Of a DNA stretch of 64,000 bases, positions 42,355 to 50,659 are shown in pieces. The notes below the pieces were generated by a model. That model did no database searches. It was given only the letters and a program-made list of their open reading frames with translations, and was not told where the DNA came from. Origin of the DNA: Candidatus Omnitrophota bacterium. GTDB lineage: Bacteria > Hinthialibacterota > Hinthialibacteria > Hinthialibacterales > Hinthialibacteraceae. The DNA lies in the NCBI GenBank assembly GCA_040755155.1, contig JBFMBP010000113.1:1-64000 (forward strand). The letters are read 5' to 3'. How positions within the stretch are numbered: the stretch's first letter is position 1; each line of letters starts with the position of its first letter. The translations under genes were made by a program, and so were the position numbers.

Positions 42355-43887
42355 ATGTACGTCCGGGTATTGTCCAGCGCTATCATCGGCATAGACGCTT
42401 ACATCATGGAAGTCGAGCTGGATATGGCCTCCGGCCAGCCGGGCATGACCATCGTCGGACTGCCCGATATGGCGGTGAAAGAGAGCCGGGAGCGCGTGCG
42501 TTCGGCATTGGCGAATTGCGGTTTTCCCTTTCCCCCCAAGAAGATGATCTTCAACCTCGCTCCGGCGGATGTTCCCAAAGAAGGCTCCGCCCTGGATTTG
42601 CCCATTGCCGTCGCCTTGTTGGCGGCTTCCGATCTCATTCCGGCGGAACGCGTGGAAAATACGATCCTGATGGGCGAATTGTCCTTGGAGGGGACGTTGC
42701 GCCCCATTCGCGGCGCGCTGCCGGTAGCCATCGCGGCGAAAGAGCGCGGCATCAAACGCTTTCTCCTGCCCCATGATAACGCCAACGAAGCCGCCGTCGT
42801 GGAGGGCGTCGACGTTCATCCCGTCAAAACCTTGCCGGAAGCGCTGGAAATCCTGACGAACTCGAATCATCCTCCCTTACGCATCGATGCGAATCGTCTC
42901 TTTCTCGATTGCGCCGTCTACTCCCGCGATTTCGCGGAAGTCAAAGGCCAGGAGCACGTAAAGCGCGCCTTGGAAGTTGCCGCCGCCGGGGGCCACAACG
43001 TCATCATGATCGGACCGCCGGGTTCGGGCAAAACCATGCTGGCCAAGCGCATGCCCACCATTCTGCCGCCCATGAGTTTCGAGGAAGCGCTCTCGACGAC
43101 GAAGATTCACAGCATCCACGGCTCGCTGCCGTTGAATTGCGCCATGATCGCCGTGCGTCCGTTCCGCTCGCCCCATCATTCCGTCTCGGACGCCGGGCTG
43201 ATTGGCGGCGGCGTCAATCCCCATCCCGGCGAAGTCAGCCTGGCCCATAACGGCCTGCTCTTTCTGGACGAGATGCCGGAATTTTCCCGCAACGTGTTGG
43301 AAAATCTGCGCCAGCCGCTGGAAGATGGCGTCGTAACCATCTCCCGAGCTTCCGGCTCGCTTACTTTTCCCAGCCGCTTCATGCTGGTTTCCGCCGCCAA
43401 TCCCTGCCCTTGTGGTTACTTTGGCGACGGAACCCGAACCTGCCATTGCCTGCCCGCGCAGATTCAGCGATATATGTCCAAACTCTCCGGCCCGCTGCTG
43501 GACCGCATCGATATTCACGTCGAGGTTCCCAGCGTCTCTTTCGACGATCTTCACGCTCCCCCGACAGGCGAGCCGTCCAGCGTCATCCGCGAACGCGTTT
43601 CGAAAGCGAGGACGATTCAACGGCGGAGATTTAACGGTCGAAATATATTCTGCAACGCGCACATGGGATCGAAAGAGATCAAGGAATTTTGCGGAATGGA
43701 CGAAGCAACGCGCGATATGCTGCGGTCGGGTTTGGAGCGGTTGGGCCTGTCGGCGCGCGCATACGATAGAATAATCAAAGTGGCGCGCACCATCGCCGAT
43801 TTGACAGGAAATGAAGCCATACAGCCAGCGCATATCACCGAAGCGGTGCAATACCGCACGCTCGACCGCAAACTCTGGCTGCGCTGA
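42355..43887 (+). CDS. comM: YifB/ComM family Mg-chelatase-like AAA+ ATPase
   Basis: 510 residues. The N-terminal ChlI-like domain shows GQPGMTIVGLPDMAVKESRE and FNLAPADVPKEGSALDLPIA. The AAA+ core has Walker A GPPGSGKTMLAKRMP (about 222) and Walker B LFLDEMPEFSRNVLE. C-terminal zinc-binding cysteines are visible in NPCPCGYFGDGTRTCHC. ComM-type helicases promote branch migration during natural transformation and recombination. The ribosome site is GGGGAG. It is monocistronic and convergent with hemL. Confidence 0.94.
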   Translation: MYVRVLSSAIIGIDAYIMEVELDMASGQPGMTIVGLPDMAVKESRERVRSALANCGFPFPPKKMIFNLAPADVPKEGSALDLPIAVALLAASDLIPAERVENTILMGELSLEGTLRPIRGALPVAIAAKERGIKRFLLPHDNANEAAVVEGVDVHPVKTLPEALEILTNSNHPPLRIDANRLFLDCAVYSRDFAEVKGQEHVKRALEVAAAGGHNVIMIGPPGSGKTMLAKRMPTILPPMSFEEALSTTKIHSIHGSLPLNCAMIAVRPFRSPHHSVSDAGLIGGGVNPHPGEVSLAHNGLLFLDEMPEFSRNVLENLRQPLEDGVVTISRASGSLTFPSRFMLVSAANPCPCGYFGDGTRTCHCLPAQIQRYMSKLSGPLLDRIDIHVEVPSVSFDDLHAPPTGEPSSVIRERVSKARTIQRRRFNGRNIFCNAHMGSKEIKEFCGMDEATRDMLRSGLERLGLSARAYDRIIKVARTIADLTGNEAIQPAHITEAVQYRTLDRKLWLR

Positions 43888-43903
43888 GGCAATTCGCGGG
43901 TGC

Positions 43904-43938
43904 GGTAGGTTACGCTTTGCTTTGAGCCCACTCTACGA
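43904..43938 (-). repeat. REP-like hairpin, copy 3
   Basis: ggtaggttacgctttgcttt followed by gagcccactctacg: a diverged copy of the 9.1/9.4 kb repeat, in the orientation of copy 2. It lies 17 bases after the yifB stop, in a convergent gap, where it could act as a transcription block. Confidence 0.7.
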
Positions 43939-43939
43939 T

Positions 43940-43983
43940 TCTGTCCCCAAGTCCCCCAGTCTCCCCGTCCCCTTGTCCCCATT
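43940..43983 (-). repeat. G-run tract with quadruplex potential
   Basis: The plus strand carries clusters of four to five C separated by two to six bases (ccccaagtcccccagtctcc and on to 43980). The minus strand therefore has at least five runs of four or more G, which fits a G-quadruplex pattern. It lies 3' of both yifB and hemL. Confidence 0.55.
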
Positions 43984-45282
43984 TTAGGCAAGCGACTTAA
44001 AGGCGGCGCCCGCCGCGCGGATCGTTTTTTCGATCTCGCGATTGGCGTGGGCGATGGAAACGAACCAGGCTTCGAAGGCGGAAGGGGGCAGATAGACGCC
44101 CTGCTCCAGCATCTTGCGCCAGAAGGCGGCAAAGCGGTCCGTATTCGAGGCCGCCGCCGAAGCGAAGTCCGTTACCGGCGCCTCGCTGAAGAAGAGCGTG
44201 AACATAGAACCGGCGCGGTTGATTTGCGCGGGAATCCCGGCGGAATTGGCTTCTTCCTGAATTCCATTGGCGATAGCGCTGGCTTTCTCTTCCAGGGATT
44301 CGTAAATCCCCGGCGTTTTAAGCAGTTGTAACGTCGCCAATCCCGCTGCAACAGCCACAGGATTGCCGGAAAGCGTCCCCGCTTGGTAAACCTCGCCGCT
44401 GGGCGCAACGCATTTCATAATTTCCGCTTTGCCGCCATAGGCGCCGATCGGCAAACCGCCGCCGATGATCTTGCCCAGCGTCGTCAAGTCGGGGCGCACG
44501 CCGAAGCGCTCCTGCGCTCCGCCGAACGCTACGCGGAAGCCCGTCATCACTTCGTCGAAAATCAACAATGCGCCGTATTCTTGAGTCAGCGAACGCAACG
44601 CTTCCAAATATTCCGGCTGAGGCAGTACGACGCCCATGTTGCCCGCAACGGGTTCGACGATGAGGGCGGCGATTTCCTGGGGATATCTTTCAAAAGCGGC
44701 GCGCACGGCCTCGGCGTCGTTGTAGGGAACCAGCACGCAATCTTGAACGACGGATGCGGGTACGCCGGGAGTACTCGGAATAGCCAACGTCGCAACGCCG
44801 GAACCGGCTTGAGCCAAAAGGGCGTCGTGGTGTCCGTGATACCCGCCGATCGTCTTGACGATCTTATCGCGCCGCGTATACCCCCGCGCTAGACGGATCG
44901 CGCTCAATGTCGCTTCCGTGCCCGAATTGACTAAGCGCACCATCTCAATGGAAGGGATGGCTTCTGCGATCATTTTAGCCAGCGTTACTTCGGCTCGCGT
45001 AGGGACGCCGAAAGAGAGACCGTTCTCGGCGGCGGATTTGACGGCATCCACCACTTCGGGATGGGCGTGGCCTACGATCAACGGTCCCCAGGAGCAAACG
45101 TAATCGATATAAGATCGATCGTCTTCGTCCGTCAAATAGCACCCTTTTCCGCGGGCGGCGAAAAAAGGATCGCCGCCGACGGCGTTCCAAGCGCGGACAG
45201 GACTATTGACGCCGCCGGGTATTAGAGCGCACGCGGCTTTATAAAGACTGGCGGATTGATCCTTTTTCTTTTTTGCTGGCAT
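43984..45282 (-). CDS. hemL: Glutamate-1-semialdehyde 2,1-aminomutase
   Basis: 432 residues, normal size. Segments NSPVRAWNAVGGDPFFAARG, RLVNSGTEATLSAIRLARGY and the PLP-lysine motif TTLGKIIGGGLPIGAYGG (about 265-282) identify GSA aminomutase. It makes 5-aminolevulinate for tetrapyrroles by the C5 pathway. No hemA is adjacent. The last bases of the gene abut the G-run tract and REP copy 3. Confidence 0.96.
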   Translation of the reverse strand: MPAKKKKDQSASLYKAACALIPGGVNSPVRAWNAVGGDPFFAARGKGCYLTDEDDRSYIDYVCSWGPLIVGHAHPEVVDAVKSAAENGLSFGVPTRAEVTLAKMIAEAIPSIEMVRLVNSGTEATLSAIRLARGYTRRDKIVKTIGGYHGHHDALLAQAGSGVATLAIPSTPGVPASVVQDCVLVPYNDAEAVRAAFERYPQEIAALIVEPVAGNMGVVLPQPEYLEALRSLTQEYGALLIFDEVMTGFRVAFGGAQERFGVRPDLTTLGKIIGGGLPIGAYGGKAEIMKCVAPSGEVYQAGTLSGNPVAVAAGLATLQLLKTPGIYESLEEKASAIANGIQEEANSAGIPAQINRAGSMFTLFFSEAPVTDFASAAASNTDRFAAFWRKMLEQGVYLPPSAFEAWFVSIAHANREIEKTIRAAGAAFKSLA

Positions 45283-45382
45283 AACCGTTCACGCGTATTG
45301 GACGTTCGATCCTGAGAACTGGCGGACCGGTTCCCGTTTCTCCATAATCGCAGGAAAAACAAGAAATTTTATGGATAGAAAA

Positions 45383-45409
45383 CGGCAACCTCTTTCGATG
45401 AAGTTGCCG
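45383..45409 (-). terminator. Terminator downstream of tRNA-Met
   Basis: On the minus strand CGGCAACTTC pairs with GAGGTTGCCG (with a G-U), followed by TTTTCT. It lies 15 bases past the tRNA 3' end, before hemL. Confidence 0.75.
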
Positions 45410-45424
45410 CAGCGGACGAATGAA

Positions 45425-45498
45425 TAGCGGCGCAGGGAATCGAACCCCGAACCTCACGGATATGAGCCGTACGCTCTAACCAGTTGAGCTACGCCGCC
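45425..45498 (-). tRNA. tRNA-Met, elongator type (anticodon CAT)
   Basis: Reading leftwards from 45498, GGCGGCG pairs with CGCCGCT in the acceptor stem (first pair G-U), D arm GCTC/GAGC, anticodon arm TACGG-CTCATAT-CCGTG, T arm CGGGGTTCGATTCCCTG. The anticodon stem lacks the three G-C pairs of initiator tRNA. A CAT anticodon could also be tRNA-Ile2 (lysidine-modified); sequence alone does not settle it. Confidence 0.92.
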
Positions 45499-45853
45499 AA
45501 AAAACGCATGAACTATTTTAGCGTGAAATCTCGAAAAGACGAGTACCGCAGCCTGCTTTTTTTCGTAATGTTATAGTCTATTCAAGCCGAGCAAATTACG
45601 CTTCAAAGCTTAGCGTTTGGCGAGTTCTCGCAAAAGCCAAAAAGAGAAAATAGCAGGATCGGCTCGTTGGATCAAGCAACGCGATAGAGGCGAATTATTG
45701 AAAGTCGTTCGATTGAGAATATCGTTTCGAGCGGCTTTAAAATATTTTCTTTTCTCTCAAAAAAAGATATCTTTCCCCTCGTTTTTTTGATAACTTTAGG
45801 CCAAGAACCATTTATTGGTTCCCACTAAAATTCGAAGAAGGGAGACAGAAGCG
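45499..45853. other. Intergenic region upstream of the tandem-repeat exported protein
   Basis: 355 bases, increasingly AT-rich towards the gene. AAAGATATCTTT near 45763 is a small palindrome. The promoter of the downstream gene should be here. No gene or copy of the window's repeats was found. Confidence 0.3.
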
Positions 45854-47674
45854 ATGAAAAAAAGTTTGACAGTCATTAGCCTTTGCATTTTGGGAGCGAG
45901 CGCCGTTTTTGCTCAGGCTCTCGATACGGAGAAATGGCCGCCGAAAACGGACTTCTCCGCGGAGGAAGTCCATTATTGGAGCGGCGACGATTTTCTGACG
46001 GCGGCTATTCCCAGCGGCAAAGGGAACTATTTCGAAGCCTGCCTGTCGGTTCTTACCGGCGGCGATCAGGTAACGGCGGACGTAACCATTGGCGGCAAAT
46101 CGGCGAAAAAGGCGAACACGACCTATTTCAACGTCGCCGACGAATTGTATTTCATCTGGCCTGAATATCCCGTCGTGGACGTTTTAGTACAGTATTTCGC
46201 CAATTCGGAATCCAAGCGCGCCGATTTCGGCTTTTTGCTCGGCCAATTGGGCAATCTGCACGGCGTGAGCGGCTATTCGTTCGAATCCGTTACGGATGCG
46301 TATGAATGGCGTCTCTTCCGCATCGACAACGTCAGCGGCTGGCTGGGCAACGATCTGAGCGGATCGGGTCCCTACGGCGGCGTCAATGGCGGCACCATCC
46401 GCTTCGAGCGCGTTTCGGGCGTGATCTTCCGCGCCATCGCCATCGGGCCGGAAGGCGCTTTCGGCGAGCCGGAGGATATCAACACGGCGAAGACGGTGGA
46501 ATTCAATCCTGACGATTACGCCATATTGGCGGAATGGGATTTGAACAAAGGCGTCGTCAATGGACTCGATCTTTACAAAGTAACCAGCGGCGACCAGGAG
46601 ACCATCGTCTCCGACGACGTCGGCCCCGCGAACGACAAGCGCAAGGCAGCGCGTCCCGCGATGGACAATGGAACCGACGGCATAAAAGACCTGTACGTCA
46701 ACTGGGCGATTTTGAACGAGCAATTCGGCCCGGCCAGCCAGCCGGGATTCCGCGTCAAGGTCGTTGCGGAATATTACGACGATCCCGCGCTCGTTGGCAT
46801 TATCTTCGGACCCGAAGCCTATAAAACGGCGGGCGATCAAATCGCCTTCTACCCCGAAGCCAATCGCACCGTCATTCAAGGAACCGATCGATGGATGGAG
46901 GCGGAATGGTACGTTCCCGACGTCAAGTTGAGCGGCGTGAACGTCAGTCCGCAGGGCGCGGCGCGCTTTGCTTATTCCGGCCCCGTCTTCATCAGCCGTT
47001 TGCGGCTCGGCGCTATCCGCACTGCGGGAATCTATGAAGGCGTCGATCCCATTCCCGACTCCTATCCCTTCGATCCCGATCCCTACGGCATCTATGCCGA
47101 ACTCGATCTGGATAAAGGTCTCGTCGATCATTTGGATATGGGCGGCGGCGGCGGCGATCAGGAACATATCATCGACGGCAATATCGGTCCTGCTGGCGAT
47201 AAACGTTTCGCCGTTCGGCCTGCGCTGAACAAAGGAACGACTCCGTTCGACCGCTATGTCAATTTCGCCATCCTTGACGAAATCTTTGGGCCGAGCAATC
47301 AGCCCAACGCCGTATTCAAAGTGGCCGTGGATTATTACGACGATCCCGCTCTTGTAGGCGAACGATTCGGGCCGGAAGTCTATCAAAGCAGCGTGTTCGG
47401 CACATTGGGATTCAAATGGTATCCCACCGAGCTGCGCGCAACCATCGAAGGTACAGGCGAGTGGAGAACGGCGGCCTGGCAGATCGACGACATGAATTTC
47501 TCGGGCGTCAACGTCGGACCGCAAGGCGCCGCCCGCTTCTGGTACACCGATAACGGCGCGATCTATATCAGCCGCGTGCGCTATGCCGTAATCCGCCCCA
47601 AAGGCAAAAATGCGGGTGTGGATATGTTGGCGGATGTTCCCCTGACGAATGTGGACTCGTGGGAACTGTATTGA
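45854..47674 (+). CDS. Exported protein with two tandem about 190-residue repeats and WELY tail
   Basis: 606 residues with a signal peptide (MKKSLTVISLCILGASAVFA). A unique N-terminal domain (about 21-215) is followed by two homologous units, about 218-405 and 407-590. Each shows (A/G)I(L/Y)AE(W/L)DL(N/D)KG, a GDQE motif, VGPAxDKR or IGPAGDKR, YYDDPALVG and SGVNV(S/G)PQGAARF. The protein ends VDSWELY. The units look like beta-sandwich lectin-type domains, but I do not recognise the family. GGGAG precedes the ATG at 45854. A strong terminator follows, so it is monocistronic. Confidence 0.78.
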   Translation: MKKSLTVISLCILGASAVFAQALDTEKWPPKTDFSAEEVHYWSGDDFLTAAIPSGKGNYFEACLSVLTGGDQVTADVTIGGKSAKKANTTYFNVADELYFIWPEYPVVDVLVQYFANSESKRADFGFLLGQLGNLHGVSGYSFESVTDAYEWRLFRIDNVSGWLGNDLSGSGPYGGVNGGTIRFERVSGVIFRAIAIGPEGAFGEPEDINTAKTVEFNPDDYAILAEWDLNKGVVNGLDLYKVTSGDQETIVSDDVGPANDKRKAARPAMDNGTDGIKDLYVNWAILNEQFGPASQPGFRVKVVAEYYDDPALVGIIFGPEAYKTAGDQIAFYPEANRTVIQGTDRWMEAEWYVPDVKLSGVNVSPQGAARFAYSGPVFISRLRLGAIRTAGIYEGVDPIPDSYPFDPDPYGIYAELDLDKGLVDHLDMGGGGGDQEHIIDGNIGPAGDKRFAVRPALNKGTTPFDRYVNFAILDEIFGPSNQPNAVFKVAVDYYDDPALVGERFGPEVYQSSVFGTLGFKWYPTELRATIEGTGEWRTAAWQIDDMNFSGVNVGPQGAARFWYTDNGAIYISRVRYAVIRPKGKNAGVDMLADVPLTNVDSWELY

Positions 47675-47702
47675 TTCGCAACTTGACCGTCAAGGACGCA
47701 AC

Positions 47703-47733
47703 GATGAGGCGCGGGCGCAATGTCCGCGCCTCT
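47703..47733 (+). terminator. Rho-independent terminator of the tandem-repeat protein
   Basis: GAGGCGCGG (47703-47711) pairs with CCGCGCCTC (47721-47729), followed by TTTCT. It lies 29 bases past the stop codon. Confidence 0.85.
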
Positions 47734-48011
47734 TTCTATGCGCAACTCCGCGTTGCGGCGAAATCTTTACGACGGCGGTAAAATTGATAGCATTCCAACC
47801 GTCGCTAGTTCGAAAAATAAAAAAATGCCTCCCTATTGAACGCCAATCCGCACGGCGGCGCAATCTTTGCCGGCGCCGCTGATGCAAACCTGTTCTCCTA
47901 AAACGATAAGCGTAGAAACGAGGACGATTCATCGGACAGCCTCCGCTTGTTATTTTCTTGGTGAGCGGAAATCATAAAACCATTTAATGAAATATTAATA
48001 AAATTTTCTAT
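47734..48011. other. Intergenic region with no recognisable feature
   Basis: About 280 bases between a terminator and the next promoter. Short frames on both strands lack family resemblance or ribosome sites. Nothing is called. Confidence 0.3.
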
Positions 48012-48039
48012 TGACTGTTCGTAGAATAATGATACACTA
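48012..48039 (+). promoter_or_regulatory. Probable promoter of the three-gene exported operon
   Basis: TTGACT at 48012-48017, a 16-base spacer and TACACT at 48034-48039. A hairpin CGGATAT-cataaaa-ATATCCG follows at 48068-48088 in the leader, before a GGGAGAG ribosome site. Confidence 0.5.
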
Positions 48040-48107
48040 TCAATAATTATATGTATTGTGCGAGAAACGGATATCATAAAAATATCCGGTTGAGGGAGAG
48101 AGTTTGC

Positions 48108-49199
48108 ATGATGAAAAATTATATTCTTTATAAATCGTATGTTTTTTTGTTCCTCCTTTTCCTTCTATCGAAAGGGTGTTATCAACATGATTCGTTTCCT
48201 GTTTCCATTGTTCCCCAAACCGTCATTTTAAAAGATTCGGAAGCCGGTTCTAAGATTCTTTTTTCGTTATCCATGACCAACGCGACAAACCGTACTGTTA
48301 ATAAACTAGATATCGCGGCCAGTTGCGGTTGCTTATTGGTCTCCGATTCTCCAGCCTCCTTGCCCTCGAACATAACGCAAGATTGTACGTTTCAATTCAG
48401 CGTCCCCCAACGCGTCGGTCCCTTTAAACATATCATAGAAATTAAGGTGGAGGGCGCGAAAAAGAGCGCCTTTATCCCCGTCATCGGCAACGCCACGAAA
48501 ACATTGGATTCGTTTCCCCAATCGCTGCTTGTCAGTCTCTCGGATAGGATCGGGTATGTCGGCAAGTCTTTCACTCTCAAAGTAAGCGCCAAAAACGCAA
48601 AGGATTGCGTCCTCATGGCGGAAATCCAATCCCTGTCGAAAAACCGCGGCGAAAATAACGAACCCGCATGGATGACAGGATTGAGCGTTTCTCTCAGCCG
48701 GATTGACGGCTATTCCTTTTCGGGAGTTTTTTCCGTCAATAGCAAGGAACTGAAAACCGATTTGCCATTCAATGGACTGATCGCCATAAAAAATATCGCG
48801 GATAGGGGAAAAGTCATTTTAAGCATCCCATTTAAAATCTCGGATGCGCCGGAGATCGAGTGTTTTCCCAACTTGCTATCCTTTTATTTTGACCACTCGG
48901 CGAATAAATATTCGCCGGTTACGCTGCGGCTGGCCGGGAACAAGCTGCTCGACGCCGAAGCGGTGTTTCTGATCAATTCAAAGCAAAAAATCGAGTTCGA
49001 GCAACAACTCTTTACGGCCGTCCCTATTCGATGCGATACGCAGCTCACGTTGACGCCGAGTGCGGGAAGCATCCCGGCGCAGTTGCGTTTCGATAACATC
49101 GACATCCAATTCAAAAATGGATTGCATTGGCGGATTCCAACGGTTTTTTATAAAACCGGGGAAAATAAAATGCCTTTGCAGGCATTGAACAAATCGTGA
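48108..49199 (+). CDS. Exported DUF1573-like protein, possible lipoprotein
   Basis: 363 residues. A hydrophobic N-terminus ends in LLSKGC, an atypical lipobox. The mature start holds a beta domain with FSLSMTNATNRTVNKLDIAA and SCGCLLVSD; the SCGC motif after TNxT...LDI is the hallmark of DUF1573-type proteins. Two further immunoglobulin-like segments follow. The ATG at 48108 is used after GGGAGAG. It heads an operon with two more exported proteins. DUF1573 proteins are envelope-associated and of unknown function. Confidence 0.7.
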   Translation: MMKNYILYKSYVFLFLLFLLSKGCYQHDSFPVSIVPQTVILKDSEAGSKILFSLSMTNATNRTVNKLDIAASCGCLLVSDSPASLPSNITQDCTFQFSVPQRVGPFKHIIEIKVEGAKKSAFIPVIGNATKTLDSFPQSLLVSLSDRIGYVGKSFTLKVSAKNAKDCVLMAEIQSLSKNRGENNEPAWMTGLSVSLSRIDGYSFSGVFSVNSKELKTDLPFNGLIAIKNIADRGKVILSIPFKISDAPEIECFPNLLSFYFDHSANKYSPVTLRLAGNKLLDAEAVFLINSKQKIEFEQQLFTAVPIRCDTQLTLTPSAGSIPAQLRFDNIDIQFKNGLHWRIPTVFYKTGENKMPLQALNKS

Positions 49200-49215
49200 A
49201 AGGAGGATGCATATC

Positions 49216-50100
49216 ATGAAATCGATTGGGGGAATTTTTCTTTTCTTTGGCTGCGCGCTCCTTTTTTATCCGAGTGCGGCGTGCGGCGAAATCTTTCAGG
49301 CCGATATCTTGTTGAAATACCAAAGCCTTCCAGGCAATCCGGATTTTTCCTGGGTGGCGGAGTCCGAACAAGAAAAAGCCAAGAAATACGCTGACGAGAA
49401 CAATATTCACGCCATCCAATCGGTCAACGCCGCCATCGCCGTAACCGTCGGCTACGAGTGGGAAGTCCCCATGAGATTAGTGGCCGAATACGCGGGGAAA
49501 ATGAAAATTGTAAGGTATTGCATCGAGGGAATTTGCCCTTCGTTGGATCTCACGGCGAATCCCGGCGTGAAACCCAAAGTCATTTTCGGCGATTGGACGA
49601 GAACGATTCACGATGGTACAGACAATTATCAAATGAACCGGAATTTAGAGGACGGTTACGTGGGAGAACAAAAGTTCGCGAATATAAGATACGACAAGCC
49701 TTATTTTGAAGACGTTCGCATGAACTATGTTAATCACACGAAGAATTTGCTTAAGTTGTTGGAGAAAGTTGACGAGAAGAATCTGACGTCGAACACTTCC
49801 AATTGCAAGGAATATATGTTGTATCCGGAAAGGCCCGATATCCGCATGAAGATTTACGATAATGGGCGCCTGTATCAAGTCGTCAGCGGCGATGCGGAAC
49901 ATTCCAACGGGCTAATAGAATTTATTTACGATAACGGCAACGATTTCGTTCCGGATATATACATCAATATGGGCGATTTGATTCTCCATTTCAACGTGAT
50001 CGCCGCTTCCCCCGGCAGTCCCGACGATGTCACGATTCCGAAAAACTTGAAATACAAAGAAATGGCGGAGCACATGAAACCGCTATTTTACAAAAAATAA
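49216..50100 (+). CDS. Exported protein of unknown family
   Basis: 294 residues with a signal peptide (MKSIGGIFLFFGCALLFYPS, then AACGE). I do not recognise it. The mature chain is polar with EWEVPMRLVAEYAGKMKIVR, WTRTIHDGTDNYQMNRN and YDNGRLYQVVSGDAEHSNGL, a beta-rich pattern loosely like LolA-type lipoprotein-sorting domains; that is speculation. AGGAGG lies nine bases before the ATG at 49216 (an ATG directly abutting it is less suitable). It lies 16 bases after the DUF1573-like gene and 11 before the Cys-rich gene. Confidence 0.7.
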   Translation: MKSIGGIFLFFGCALLFYPSAACGEIFQADILLKYQSLPGNPDFSWVAESEQEKAKKYADENNIHAIQSVNAAIAVTVGYEWEVPMRLVAEYAGKMKIVRYCIEGICPSLDLTANPGVKPKVIFGDWTRTIHDGTDNYQMNRNLEDGYVGEQKFANIRYDKPYFEDVRMNYVNHTKNLLKLLEKVDEKNLTSNTSNCKEYMLYPERPDIRMKIYDNGRLYQVVSGDAEHSNGLIEFIYDNGNDFVPDIYINMGDLILHFNVIAASPGSPDDVTIPKNLKYKEMAEHMKPLFYKK

Positions 50101-50111
50101 GGAGGCGCGAA

Positions 50112-50543
50112 ATGAGAATCAAACGAACCTATCTTTCTTCAACGATGCTTCTCTTGGCGGTCAGCTTTGTAGCTTGGAATACCTACTTTTACGATTACGC
50201 CTTGGCGAGCTGCGTCAACTCGTGTCCCAGTTGGATCTGCAAGCATGGATACGCGGGCGATTATTGGACCGTTTATGGCTGTTGCGACCGAGACGATGAG
50301 TTTTGCCCGCAAAGGTGGCAATGCACCGGCGATTGGTGGAGAGAATACAATTTTTGCCATATGGAAATGGTAACGGAAGGAAGCGATACGTTCGAATGCA
50401 ACGAATGGGCGTCCGGGATCAACGGAACGCTCTATGTTTTTCGCTGCGCGGATCCCCCCTGGCCGGCCTGTAAACCTAACGGCTCTGGAAATATGGTAAG
50501 AAATCAATGCGACGATGACGATATGGTCGGCGGCTGCCCGTAA
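50112..50543 (+). CDS. Small exported cysteine-rich protein
   Basis: 143 residues. The signal peptide likely ends after DYALA, leaving about 110 residues with 13 cysteines, many Trp and Asp, for example CVNSCPSWICKHGYAGDYW and CCDRDDEFCPQRWQC. The C-terminus is acidic (CDDDDMVGGCP). The odd number of cysteines leaves one free for a partner. No known knottin or metallothionein pattern is evident. It is the last gene of the operon, closed by a terminator. It could be a disulfide-rich surface or secreted effector, or a bacteriocin-like protein; function unknown. Confidence 0.72.
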   Translation: MRIKRTYLSSTMLLLAVSFVAWNTYFYDYALASCVNSCPSWICKHGYAGDYWTVYGCCDRDDEFCPQRWQCTGDWWREYNFCHMEMVTEGSDTFECNEWASGINGTLYVFRCADPPWPACKPNGSGNMVRNQCDDDDMVGGCP

Positions 50544-50583
50544 AAGCAAGGATATCGATTTTCCTTTTGTTAGAATAAACCTT

Positions 50584-50620
50584 AAGAGCTCTGAAGCGGT
50601 AATAAAGAGCTCTTTTTTTT
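50584..50620 (+). terminator. Rho-independent terminator of the exported operon
   Basis: AAGAGCTC (50584-50591) pairs with GAGCTCTT (50607-50614) and is followed by a T-run to 50620. It separates the operon from the membrane-protein gene. Confidence 0.9.
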
Positions 50621-50659
50621 AAATGCGCACTCTCTTTTTTAAAAGAGACTCATAAAGAT

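Noticed and set aside
42877-43851. Minus-strand frame antisense to yifB
   Set aside because: Shadow frame; yifB is fully supported by its AAA+ motifs.
46184-47524. Long minus-strand open frame antisense to the tandem-repeat exported protein
   Set aside because: Shadow of a repetitive, GC-biased coding region; no ribosome site or recognisable protein.
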